Positions 19,901 through 27,483 of a DNA stretch of 64,000 nucleotides are shown here, piece after piece (position 1 is the first letter of the stretch; the number at the start of each line of letters is the position of its first letter). A program made the translations under genes and the position numbers. A model generated the notes under the pieces. It made no database searches and was not told the DNA's origin. It was given only the letters and a program-made list of their open reading frames with translations. Source of the DNA: Marinoscillum sp049115815 (GTDB taxonomy: Bacteria; Bacteroidota; Bacteroidia; Cytophagales; Cyclobacteriaceae); contig JAGDZO010000019.1 in assembly GCA_049115815.1 (NCBI GenBank), forward strand, positions 186,001 to 250,000. The letters run 5' to 3'.

Positions 19901-20185
19901 CTTAGAAATTTTCAGATCATTGGATTTTATGACATAGGCTCTGCATGGAGCGGAAAAGCACCTTTCAGTGAAGAGGGAAGCACCTTTACCAAAAAATACT
20001 CTAGTCCAGGGAGTCCTTTCAGTGCAGAGATTGCCAATTTTCAAAACCCATGGTTAGCAAGCTACGGAATGGGTATTCGTACGGTCCTGATGGGCTACTA
20101 TCTCAAACTAGATATAGCCAACCCAATCAAAGATTTTGTGGTCAGAGATGCCAGAATTCATCTAACTCTCGGTTTAGATTTCTAA
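16916..20185 (+). CDS. Peptidase-MA-like / TolB-type propeller / outer-membrane barrel fusion protein
   Basis: This 1089-residue exported protein starts with a signal peptide ending near ALAQ. Residues about 25-280 resemble a peptidase MA (gluzincin) domain, but the HExxH motif reads KEMVH, and the usual Glu after PEWF is Gly (PEWFIGGAARY), so it should be inactive. Residues about 280-620 carry PD40/TolB-type beta-propeller repeats (for example IDPIFVPGTSAIVFSSNRETD). The final ~400 residues look like a BamA-type 16-strand barrel and end in LGLDF with a terminal aromatic residue. Similar proteins are widespread in Bacteroidota and usually annotated as TolB-like. Its function is unknown; it may be an outer-membrane assembly or secretion factor. 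Confidence 0.85.
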   Translation: MRGFLLTCMLVLLASVCALAQYYHTPFGHNRIQYDRFDWYYYSSNNFDIYYYPGGHEYAQQAISFLEDEFLELTDVLGYAPYTKTKIFIYNSVQDLQQSNMGIGGDVYTIGGKTDFVKLQVEIAYPGSSHEFQKEMVHQLGFMLINDMMFGGSLAEIFQNSYLLSLPEWFIGGAARYMAYGWSQEMDDYVRDYLDRKKINKLIKIQQEDARIIGQSIWNYIALRYGEGSISNILNLTRIIRNEENSISSTLGISFEDFLGDWQDYYESQAEEVSANYIGTDKENEIAGFRNREITISNVKMNRAGNKVAYTHHKDGKYEVRLVDFEKGKESVIVKGGYLINNQQIDTELPILDWQNDHTLGVILYKRGELYLNTYDINTRARFQKPLTRFRQVESFCFNENGKLAVISGDVDGQNDLFLISMRRNALKRITKDLYDDIDPIFVPGTSAIVFSSNRETDSVKVGQVKLSDIQNNYNLFVYDLDTTTNAFLRVTNTYSIDRKPLAKNQNEIFYLSDQRGISNLYKYNLLDSTFVQVTNFQYSLTDYDLSFEGDNRLSYLTLSKGRQKLYMETPFNIDNNIFTPQTGRQRVKQARYIANRPIKKPEPPKEVIVQEPEPVDSELELDFSPDQFSFEQDTTPANTAVDDGLIDTDNYVFEEEVKSEFRPESFFSSYRKFERESTIIGPQAYVPQFSFSNLVTSFGIDPIRGFSMLFESEITDLLENHRLNGGVQTTTDFRSGKIYGEYQFLKYWMDFRLRFERNTYYIDPSTSIVRNRTNETFLNQRYTLNKIELGMAVPLTNTFRLELSPFYAGTQFDNLHNEAVSAVNSGISLAPSNDIHYAGIRGAFVIDNTLEKGFNLYQGTRGLIEFENYLGVSNTNKSFSRINVDLRHYQKIHREFTFASRVYYGRSFGANKQNYLLGGMDNWVLQRYASQGSEDPLIMANAIDNSNILFSKFVTNLRGFDYNEIFGSNVLVFNAELRFPIFRYLSRTPISSAFLRNFQIIGFYDIGSAWSGKAPFSEEGSTFTKKYSSPGSPFSAEIANFQNPWLASYGMGIRTVLMGYYLKLDIANPIKDFVVRDARIHLTLGLDF

Positions 20186-20193
20186 ATTCGCTC

Positions 20194-21066
20194 ATGTTAA
20201 ATTCTATGACCGGCTTTGGCTCTGCCGAAGCAACTACCGATCAATACACCGTCAAGGTTGAAGTCAAAACCCTCAATAGTAAATTTCTAGACCTTGCTAC
20301 GAGATTTCCAAGAGAGCTTTCAGACAAGGAGGCCGAGATAAAAAACCTTGCCACCGAGCACCTCAAGAGAGGTAAGGTCAACCTTTCGGTGGATATTGTG
20401 CCCACCACTACGGCACTTTCTGGCGCGGTAGTCAATAGAGAACTTTTTAAGTCTTATTACTCACAGTTTATGGAGCTGGCCACAGAAATGGGAGCTGACA
20501 CCAAAGATGTATTCAGGCTTGCGCTACACTCTCCAGAGGTGATCGCTCCAGAGCCTATGCCCGTGGACTTAGACTGGAAACTGATCAGATCAGTGTTGAT
20601 TGAGGCATTGACCAAATGCAATGAATTCAGAATTCAGGAAGGCAAAAGTTTACAAGAAAAATTCTCGTCATACCTTGACGCCATTGCCAAAGGATTAGAT
20701 GTGGTGACTAATCAAGATCCGAATAGAATCGCGCAAATCAAACAGCGAATCTCATCGAACATTGAAGAAATCTCTGAGAAAACCAAAGTAGATCAAAACA
20801 GGTTCGAGCAAGAACTGATCTACTATATCGAGAAAATCGACATTACAGAGGAAAAAGTGAGACTGGCCGGTCACTTGAAATATTTCCGAGAGGTCATGGA
20901 GTCAGGCTCCATGCAAGGCAAGAAATTAGGCTTCATCTCACAGGAGATCGGCAGGGAGATCAATACCATAGGAGCCAAAGCCAATGACGCCCTGATTCAA
21001 AGAGAAGTGGTTCAAATGAAAGATGAGCTGGAGAAGATCAAAGAGCAGTGCATGAATATCATCTGA
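20194..21066 (+). CDS. yicC: YicC-family endoribonuclease
   Basis: This 290-residue cytoplasmic protein belongs to the YicC/YloC family, now regarded as endoribonucleases acting on small RNAs. The diagnostic N-terminus SMTGFGSAE is followed by VEVKTLNSKFLD and, near the C-terminus, the DUF1732 region (GKKLGFISQEIGREINTIGAKAND) with a final Q-C-MNII. I place the start at the ATG at 20194, just before the conserved SMTGFG block. A longer frame opens at 20050 but would overlap the upstream barrel gene by 136 bp and add non-homologous sequence. It begins 8 bp after the preceding stop and is probably in the same operon. Confidence 0.95.
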   Translation: MLNSMTGFGSAEATTDQYTVKVEVKTLNSKFLDLATRFPRELSDKEAEIKNLATEHLKRGKVNLSVDIVPTTTALSGAVVNRELFKSYYSQFMELATEMGADTKDVFRLALHSPEVIAPEPMPVDLDWKLIRSVLIEALTKCNEFRIQEGKSLQEKFSSYLDAIAKGLDVVTNQDPNRIAQIKQRISSNIEEISEKTKVDQNRFEQELIYYIEKIDITEEKVRLAGHLKYFREVMESGSMQGKKLGFISQEIGREINTIGAKANDALIQREVVQMKDELEKIKEQCMNII

Positions 21067-21184
21067 TCTACTTGATCCAAGTCGTATAGAAAAGCGACAT
21101 ATTATAACACAAAGCTATTAGTGGAACCGCAATTCTCAAGCACAGACAGAGGATGTCGCAAAAGTTGCTTGAGGTAAAGGAAAA

Positions 21185-21252
21185 GTCACATTGAGCTTAT
21201 CGAAATGTCGTCTGTGGTTTACAAACCTAAGTTTCGACAGGCTCAATGTGAC
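21185..21252. repeat. REP-like imperfect inverted repeat
   Basis: Two 21-nt arms, at 21185-21205 and 21232-21252, are inverted copies matching at 19 of 21 positions and are separated by 26 bp. The right arm contains TTTCGACAGGCTCAATGTGA. A nested pair, CACAGAC at 21141-21147 and GTCTGTG at 21210-21216, extends the foldback. The core resembles the widespread CGACAGGCTCA class of REP/REPIN palindromes. It fills the gap between yicC and the convergent DUF2911 gene (220 bp), in which I see no coding sequence. Confidence 0.6.
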
Positions 21253-21286
21253 ATTGGATACTGCTTTTAATACAGCTTATTGTATA

Positions 21287-21808
21287 TCAGTCGATATCAA
21301 ACTTCGCCACTACCTTATCCCAAGCAAGGCTCACTTCTCCTTCTTCACTAATATCAATAGTAAATCGCTCTACAAACTCTGAAGTCATCTCAGGAGTCAC
21401 CTTAATTCTTAGTGCGTCCATGCCCTCATCATACTTGTAGTGACCCCATTGATCCCAAGTTTTGTTGAATATAATCGTCCACTCAGATTCTCCCGCTATG
21501 GTAAAAATCGAATACTTACCTTTCTCCAATTTCTCACCCTCAATCATTACATCGTCAGAGATCTCAATCCAGGTAGCCTCATTGGCACCTGTTCGCCACA
21601 CTTTTCCGTAAGGAATCAACCCATCAAGTACCTTGCGTCCTTTAACGCCCGGCTGGCTATAATCTATCGTGATCGTCTTACCATCTACCGTTTGAGTCAC
21701 CTGAGCAGGTGGGCTCGGTCGCTTTTTCTTATCTTTTTGCGCTTCTGCTCCTAGCACCATCACCATGATGAGGGTTGCGGAAAGGAGTAATCTTAGTTTT
21801 GATTGCAT
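21287..21808 (-). CDS. Exported DUF2911 protein
   Basis: This 173-residue protein has a signal peptide (residues 1-23, ending GAEAQ) and one DUF2911 domain. The recognisable blocks are DYSQPGVKGRKV, IPYGKVWRTGANEATWIEIS and GKYSIFTIAGESEWTIIFNK. DUF2911 proteins are common exported beta-rich proteins in Bacteroidota with no established function. It has its own short intergenic region on the 5' side (21809-21968), where I see no clear promoter consensus. It is the third consecutive minus-strand gene after recQ and purD. Confidence 0.92.
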   Translation of the reverse strand: MQSKLRLLLSATLIMVMVLGAEAQKDKKKRPSPPAQVTQTVDGKTITIDYSQPGVKGRKVLDGLIPYGKVWRTGANEATWIEISDDVMIEGEKLEKGKYSIFTIAGESEWTIIFNKTWDQWGHYKYDEGMDALRIKVTPEMTSEFVERFTIDISEEGEVSLAWDKVVAKFDID

Positions 21809-21968
21809 ATTTAAAATTTATGGTTTCTCCCTTTCACGTTATTCCGTAGATTTTGTTTGGAGAGAAGCCCTTGCGTCTCCTGGCTGACGTTAGTCCGGCT
21901 GTCCGTTCCTGCTTTCGCACCACTTCCATCCGGTCTATTTTGAAGCCTATCTACTCCGATTTATACTT

Positions 21969-23255
21969 CTACTGACCTAGTTTCTGCAAATCTTTCCCAA
22001 TATCCCTACGGTAGTTTATCCCATCCCACTTTATTCTTTCAGCAGCTGTATAGCAGTTACTCAGTGCCTCTGGTAAGTTCTTACCCAATCCTGTCAACGT
22101 CATAACCCGACCACCATTGGTTACCAGCTTTCCATTTTCTTCTTTGGTACCCGCATGAAAAGGAATCACCGTTTTGATCTCTCCCTCTATAGTTATTTCC
22201 TTACCCTTTTCATAGGCTTCTGGATAGCCTCCAGCCACCAACACCAAGGTGGCTGCAGTATATGGCTCTATTTCCAAATCAAATGACCCAAGCTTACCAG
22301 AAGCCGCAGTTACCAGCAGATCCAACATATCAGATTTGATTCTAGGCAATACCACTTCGGTTTCTGGATCGCCCATGCGCACATTATATTCGATCACCTT
22401 AGGCTTACCACCACTATTCATCAGTCCAATAAATATGAACCCGCAATAATCCATTCCCTCAGCTTTGATACCTTCCACAGTTGGTTTCACCACTTCTTCT
22501 TCTACCGATTCCATAAATGCACGATCGGCGAAAATCACGGGTGAAATGGCACCCATGCCTCCCGTATTGAGACCAGTGTCTCCTTCGCCGATTCTTTTAT
22601 AATCTTTCGCTTCAGGTAGTATCACATAGTCCTTGCCATCCGTTAGCACGAATACTGAAACCTCAATGCCAGTCAAAAATTCCTCAATCAGCACTTTGGC
22701 GCTTGCGTCACCAAATTGCTTATGTATGATCAAGTCATCCAAATTCTTTTTGGCCTCCTCAATATCTTCTGTGATCAGTACTCCTTTGCCTGCCGCAAGT
22801 CCATCAGCTTTCAAGACATAAGGAGGTTTCAAGCTTTCTAGAAAAGCATATCCTTCTTCAATATTCGAGGCATCAAAGACTTTCGCAGCAGCCGTTGGCA
22901 CTCCGTATTTATTCATAAACTCCTTCGAGACTTCCTTGCTGCCTTCCAGGATAGCTCCGCTCTTGGCCGGCCCTACTATTAGCAAGTCTTTTAGCTCAGG
23001 CTGTGCTTTCAGATCATCCACTAGTCCATTGACAAGTGGTACCTCAGGGCCTATCACCACTAGTCTCACATCATTAGAAAGGATCGCTTCTTTGACCACA
23101 TCTATATCTGATACATCAATGGTCAAGTTGGTAGCCAAGGTGTTTGTGCCACCATTGCCAGGAGCAATAAATACCTCACCACATTTTGGACTTTGCTTCA
23201 ACTTCCAAACAAAAGCATGCTCTCTGCCTCCGGACCCTATGATTAATACGTTCAT
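21969..23255 (-). CDS. purD: Phosphoribosylamine--glycine ligase (GAR synthetase)
   Basis: This ATP-grasp enzyme joins glycine to 5-phosphoribosylamine in step 2 of purine synthesis. The N-terminus MNVLIIGSGGREHAFVWKL is diagnostic. It is followed by VIGPEVPLVNGLVDDL, an ATP-grasp core (YVLKADGLAAGKGV), and the metal-binding region YNVRMGDPETEVV. The 428 residues are full length. It lies downstream of recQ, with a hairpin plus T-run (23276-23304) ending only 20 bp before its start. No other pur genes are adjacent. Confidence 0.97.
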   Translation of the reverse strand: MNVLIIGSGGREHAFVWKLKQSPKCGEVFIAPGNGGTNTLATNLTIDVSDIDVVKEAILSNDVRLVVIGPEVPLVNGLVDDLKAQPELKDLLIVGPAKSGAILEGSKEVSKEFMNKYGVPTAAAKVFDASNIEEGYAFLESLKPPYVLKADGLAAGKGVLITEDIEEAKKNLDDLIIHKQFGDASAKVLIEEFLTGIEVSVFVLTDGKDYVILPEAKDYKRIGEGDTGLNTGGMGAISPVIFADRAFMESVEEEVVKPTVEGIKAEGMDYCGFIFIGLMNSGGKPKVIEYNVRMGDPETEVVLPRIKSDMLDLLVTAASGKLGSFDLEIEPYTAATLVLVAGGYPEAYEKGKEITIEGEIKTVIPFHAGTKEENGKLVTNGGRVMTLTGLGKNLPEALSNCYTAAERIKWDGINYRRDIGKDLQKLGQ

Positions 23256-23275
23256 TGATTTAATTGAGAATTGGA

Positions 23276-23304
23276 CATAAAAAAACCGCCCAAAAATAGG
23301 CGGT
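23276..23304 (-). terminator. Rho-independent terminator (or leader hairpin) between recQ and purD
   Basis: On the minus strand ACCGCC and GGCGGT form a 6-bp stem around TATTTTTG and are followed by a run of Ts. It would end the recQ transcript, but it finishes about 20 nt before the purD ATG, leaving little room for a separate purD promoter. Confidence 0.7.
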
Positions 23305-23333
23305 ATCTGTGTAACATGAAGACCATTTAAGAT

Positions 23334-25526
23334 TTAATGCGCGTGCTCTGACATGAATTTGATCCGCATCAACCTCACTTCATCTTCAGAGTAAAAGTCC
23401 CGCAGTTCTTCCATAGCTTCCTCTATACTATCAGATTCTGCATTCATGAAGTAATCTATGATATCATCCTGTCGGTCATCATCTAGCAACTGATCTATGT
23501 AATAATCCAAGTTGAGCTTGGTGCCACCGTAGCATATATTCTCTATCTCCTCCACCAACTTCTCATACTTCATCCCTTTTGACTCTGCGATCTCCTCCAG
23601 ATCGATTTTTCTATCTATCTGCTGGATGATTAATATTTTGTTCTTGGATTTGACACCTGCAGACTTCACCAGCACGTCTGACGCAGTTATTATGTCATTT
23701 TCCTCCACATAGTCCTTGATCAACTCCAAAAATGGCTTGCCAAACTTGCGTGCCTTACTCTCTCCCACACCTATGATTTTGATCAAATCATCCATGGTAG
23801 TTGGATATAATGTGGCCATCTCTTCCATCGACGGATCTTGAAAAATTACATAAGGAGGCAGATCCTTTTGCTTCGCCACTTTCTTGCGAAGACTCTTGAT
23901 CATATCGAACAGCGTCTTATCATATGCTGTGGTATTGATCACTTCTTTTTGTGACTCTTCTTCTTCGCCCTCCTCGTCATATTTATGATCCTTGTAAAGC
24001 TCCAGATGGAACGAGTCGGCTAGGAAATCAATGCCTTTTTGGGTCAAATGAAATACTCCCGGATTGTCAATATCCTTGGCTATGAAGTGCAGCAGTAAAG
24101 TCTGTCTGATGATGGATTTCCAAAAATGCTCATCTTGCTCTTTTCCCGCTCCGAATACATCGAGACTATCATGGCTATAACTCATGACATGCTCAGTCTT
24201 GATACCTAAGAGCACTTTTGACAGGTGATGGAGATTAAACCTCTCCCCAGTTTGTTGCACTGCTTTTATCGCCAGCTTGACATATTCAGATCCATCAAAG
24301 TGTTCGCGCTTGTGCATACAGTTATCACAGCCTTCACAGTTATCAGCAGGGAAATCCTCTCCGAAATAATGCATGAGCTGCTTCCTTCGACAGACCGCAG
24401 ATTCAGCATAAAGCGCCATTTCATCTAGGAGATATCGAGCGTTTTCTCGTTCGGTTACGGACTTGTCTTTATTAAATTTTTCGAGCTTGAGTATGTCATT
24501 GTAGCTATAGAACATCACCACTTTGCTCATAATCCCATCACGTCCTGCACGGCCCGTCTCTTGGTAGTAGCCCTCTATAGATTTCGGCACATCGTAGTGT
24601 ACCACAAATCTTACGTCCGGCTTATCTATTCCCATTCCAAACGCAATTGTCGCCACTATCACATCTACATCTTCATTCAGAAAATCATCTTGATTCTTGA
24701 TCCTTACTGCCGCATCCATGCCAGCGTGATAAGGCGCCACATTCACACCATTCACTTTCAGAAACTCCGCAATCTCTTCTACCTTCTTTCTACTCAAACA
24801 ATAGACTATTCCAGATTCCCCTTTATGTTCTTTAATGACCCGGATTAGCTGTTTTTTGGCTTCTTTCTTTGGTTTGACTTCATAAAACAAGTTGGTTCTG
24901 TTAAACGAAGACTGGAAGACATTGGCATCTTCCATTTCCAAGTTCTTTTGAATATCCAACTGCACCTTCGGAGTAGCTGTGGCCGTTAGCGCCACTATGG
25001 GGATATTGCCTAGGGCCTTGATTACTGATTTAATTTTTCTGTATTCTGGACGAAAATCGTGCCCCCACTCAGAGATACAATGCGCTTCATCCACAGCGAC
25101 AAACGATAGGTTAGATTTCCTAAGAAAATTCAGATTAGACTCTTTGGTCAAGCTCTCAGGAGCCACATACAAAAGCTTTACCTCTCCAGCCAAAGTTTCA
25201 TTCTTAACCTTAGTCATTTCACTTTTGGAAAGCGTGCTGTTGAGAAACTTTGCATTGATACCTACGGCATTCATCTGATCTACTTGATTTTTCATCAAAG
25301 CGATCAAGGGAGAAATAACGATCGCCGTGCCCTCTTTTACTATTGCCGGCAATTGATAGCAAAGTGATTTCCCAGCACCTGTAGGCATGATAACGAAGGT
25401 ATTCTTGCCGTCCATCACGTGCTCAATAATCTCCTCCTGAGTACCCCGAAAAGTACTATATCCGAAAACCTTCTTCAGGGTCTCTTTAAGCGTATTATCT
25501 GTGCCTGTCGCCATCATTTTCTTCAT
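23334..25526 (-). CDS. recQ: ATP-dependent DNA helicase RecQ
   Basis: RecQ is a 3'-5' DNA helicase for recombination and fork repair. Walker A is at MPTGAGKS (G50-S54) and the DEAH box at D146-H149, followed by the aromatic-rich loop CISEWGHDFRPEY. The helicase C lobe (IVATIAFGMGIDKPDVR, ETGRAGRDG) is intact. The RecQ zinc-binding Cys cluster is present (CRRKQLMHYF, NCEGCDNC). A winged helix follows and then an HRDC-type domain near residues 530-610. The 730 residues are typical of Bacteroidota RecQ. Three Met codons lie in the first five positions; the second or third could be the true start. Confidence 0.97.
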   Translation of the reverse strand: MKKMMATGTDNTLKETLKKVFGYSTFRGTQEEIIEHVMDGKNTFVIMPTGAGKSLCYQLPAIVKEGTAIVISPLIALMKNQVDQMNAVGINAKFLNSTLSKSEMTKVKNETLAGEVKLLYVAPESLTKESNLNFLRKSNLSFVAVDEAHCISEWGHDFRPEYRKIKSVIKALGNIPIVALTATATPKVQLDIQKNLEMEDANVFQSSFNRTNLFYEVKPKKEAKKQLIRVIKEHKGESGIVYCLSRKKVEEIAEFLKVNGVNVAPYHAGMDAAVRIKNQDDFLNEDVDVIVATIAFGMGIDKPDVRFVVHYDVPKSIEGYYQETGRAGRDGIMSKVVMFYSYNDILKLEKFNKDKSVTERENARYLLDEMALYAESAVCRRKQLMHYFGEDFPADNCEGCDNCMHKREHFDGSEYVKLAIKAVQQTGERFNLHHLSKVLLGIKTEHVMSYSHDSLDVFGAGKEQDEHFWKSIIRQTLLLHFIAKDIDNPGVFHLTQKGIDFLADSFHLELYKDHKYDEEGEEEESQKEVINTTAYDKTLFDMIKSLRKKVAKQKDLPPYVIFQDPSMEEMATLYPTTMDDLIKIIGVGESKARKFGKPFLELIKDYVEENDIITASDVLVKSAGVKSKNKILIIQQIDRKIDLEEIAESKGMKYEKLVEEIENICYGGTKLNLDYYIDQLLDDDRQDDIIDYFMNAESDSIEEAMEELRDFYSEDEVRLMRIKFMSEHAH

Positions 25527-25627
25527 CTCAAGTAGAAGTATAAATTAATAAATTTCGGGCTAGGATTGTTTACTTTTTATCAATTTTTCTCTTTTCATCT
25601 ACCAATTACCAGTTAAACACGTTCGTA

Positions 25628-25635
25628 TATATTTG
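25628..25635 (+). promoter_or_regulatory. Possible manC promoter -7 element
   Basis: TATATTTG fits the Bacteroidota -7 consensus TAnnTTTG and lies 38 bp before the manC ATG in the recQ/manC divergent gap. No clear -33 TTG is visible at 19-20 bp spacing. Confidence 0.4.
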
Positions 25636-25673
25636 CGCGAGCAAACGAGTATTGATAAGAAACACCAGAATAT

Positions 25674-26744
25674 ATGAATAAGCAGTTACACGTGGTAATT
25701 ATGGCAGGAGGTACAGGGACGAGATTCTGGCCTTATAGCAGAAACAATAAGCCGAAGCAATTTCTAGATGTGTTGGGCACTGGAAGATCCCTTCTTCAAG
25801 CAACTTATGATCGATTTGCTACTCATGTGCCAGATGACCAAATCTGGATAGTCTCGAACGAAATCTATGCTGATATTCTCGAAGAGCAACTGCCACAACT
25901 GCCCAAGGACAACATTCTGCTAGAGCCGTCAAAAAGAAACACGGCACCCTGCATTGCCTATGCTGCATATAAAATTCGCGAAAAAGATCCTGAGGCCATT
26001 ATGGCCATCTTACCTTCAGATCATGTGATTTTTAAAGAAGATGCATTTCTCGACGTGATCAATCAAGCTGTAGAGGCATGTGATGAATCACGCTTATTTA
26101 CCATAGGTATAGAACCACATCGACCAGAAACGGGGTATGGCTATATCCAGTACATAGAGTCTGACGAACCCGTGAAACCCGTAAAAACTTTCACAGAAAA
26201 GCCGGAACTTGACCTTGCCAAAAAATTTTTAGAGAGTGGCGATTTCGTATGGAACGCAGGAATATTCGTTTGGAAAACATCCGCCATTATCAAGGCTTTT
26301 GAGACCCACCAGCCTGAGCTAGCTGAAACCTTCGCAGAAGGTTCGACCATGTATTTCACTGATCAAGAGGCTAAGTTTATCAAGTCAGCTTATTCTATAT
26401 CCAAAAGTGACTCCATTGACTATGCCATCATGGAAAAGGCGGAGGAAGTTTTTGTGGTGCTGGGAGAATTTGGTTGGTCTGATCTTGGGTCTTGGAATGC
26501 CCTTCACGAAATCAAAGAAAAAGATGCTGACGAAAATGTGTTTGAAGGCGATGTTATTTCATACAACAGCAAAGACAACTTTATCCTTAGCAAAACAAAA
26601 AGAGTGATTTTGGCACAGGATTTAGAAGGCTACTTAGTCGCGGACTTTGATGATGTGCTCCTCATTTGTAAGAAAGAAGACTCCAATGTCTTCAGGCAAT
26701 TTGTGAGCGACGTGAAAAACAAAAAAGGTAGCGACTTTATATAA
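25674..26744 (+). CDS. manC: Mannose-1-phosphate guanylyltransferase
   Basis: This 356-residue nucleotidyltransferase makes GDP-mannose from GTP and mannose-1-phosphate for polysaccharide and glycan synthesis. The pyrophosphorylase signature MAGGTGTRFWPYSR with KPKQF is at the N-terminus. RNTAPCIAYAA, ILPSDHVI and the sugar-binding FTEKPELD block follow, then WSDLGSWNAL. It lacks the phosphomannose isomerase domain of bifunctional family members, so it is the short monofunctional form. It is divergent from recQ. Its 3' end overlaps the convergent rlmB gene by 8 bp. Confidence 0.95.
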   Translation: MNKQLHVVIMAGGTGTRFWPYSRNNKPKQFLDVLGTGRSLLQATYDRFATHVPDDQIWIVSNEIYADILEEQLPQLPKDNILLEPSKRNTAPCIAYAAYKIREKDPEAIMAILPSDHVIFKEDAFLDVINQAVEACDESRLFTIGIEPHRPETGYGYIQYIESDEPVKPVKTFTEKPELDLAKKFLESGDFVWNAGIFVWKTSAIIKAFETHQPELAETFAEGSTMYFTDQEAKFIKSAYSISKSDSIDYAIMEKAEEVFVVLGEFGWSDLGSWNALHEIKEKDADENVFEGDVISYNSKDNFILSKTKRVILAQDLEGYLVADFDDVLLICKKEDSNVFRQFVSDVKNKKGSDFI

Positions 26745-27483
26745 GTCGTTGCCTGTTGACTTCATACAAAGCAATAGCGGCCGCCACCGACACATTCAGT
26801 GAAGCTATATTTCCTGATAAAGGAATTTTTACCTGCTGATCTGCCATCTCTAAAATAGCCGAAGATATTCCCTCATCTTCAGAGCCCATCACTATGGCCG
26901 TTGGTACGATTAAATCAATGTCCTGGAAAAAAGTCTCTGATTTCTCAGTACTAGCAACTATCTGCAATCCCGAATCTTTCAAATATTGAATCGCCTCTTT
27001 GAAGTTGGCTTCACGACAGACAGGGATGTAATTCAACGCACCTGCTGAGGTCTTCACGGCATCAGCGTTGATCTGAACACTGTTTTTGATTGGGATGAGT
27101 ATAGCATCCACACCCATACAATCGGCGGTACGGGCTATGGCTCCAAAATTTCTCACATCAGTGATACGATCCAGAACCAATATCAAAGGTGTTTTTCTAG
27201 ATTCGAATACGCTCGGAAGGATCTGGTCAATCGTGTGATATTGAACCGGAGAAAGAAATGCCACAACCCCTTGGTGGTTCTTTCTTGTAAATCGGTTGAT
27301 CTTCTCCACCGGAACCGTGGATAGTGGCACCTTTCGTTCATTGATCAGGAGCTGTAATTCCCTAATTAGATCGCTTTTAAGACCCTTCTGAATGAAAACC
27401 TTCTCTAGATCTTTGCCAGATTGGATGGTCTCTATTACGGCACGAATACCGTAAATCATGTTCTCGTTTTTCTTTTGCTCCAT
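26737..27483 (-). CDS. rlmB: 23S rRNA 2'-O-methyltransferase of the RlmB/TrmH (SpoU) family
   Basis: This SpoU-family enzyme methylates a ribose 2'-OH in 23S rRNA, by analogy G2251. An N-terminal substrate-binding domain (MIYGIRAVIETIQSGK) precedes the trefoil-knot domain. The three SpoU motifs are NFGAIARTADCMG, VMGSEDEGIS and LNVSVAAAIALYEV. At 248 residues it is the usual RlmB length. RlmB is assigned on overall length and the N-terminal domain; another SpoU specificity cannot be excluded. Its start abuts the stop of the GWxTD gene (shared base 27483), suggesting coupling. Confidence 0.92.
   Translation of the reverse strand: MEQKKNENMIYGIRAVIETIQSGKDLEKVFIQKGLKSDLIRELQLLINERKVPLSTVPVEKINRFTRKNHQGVVAFLSPVQYHTIDQILPSVFESRKTPLILVLDRITDVRNFGAIARTADCMGVDAILIPIKNSVQINADAVKTSAGALNYIPVCREANFKEAIQYLKDSGLQIVASTEKSETFFQDIDLIVPTAIVMGSEDEGISSAILEMADQQVKIPLSGNIASLNVSVAAAIALYEVNRQRLI

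Noticed and set aside
20050..20193. Upstream extension of yicC
   Set aside because: It lies inside the 3' end of the barrel-protein gene and precedes the conserved SMTGFG start block of the family.
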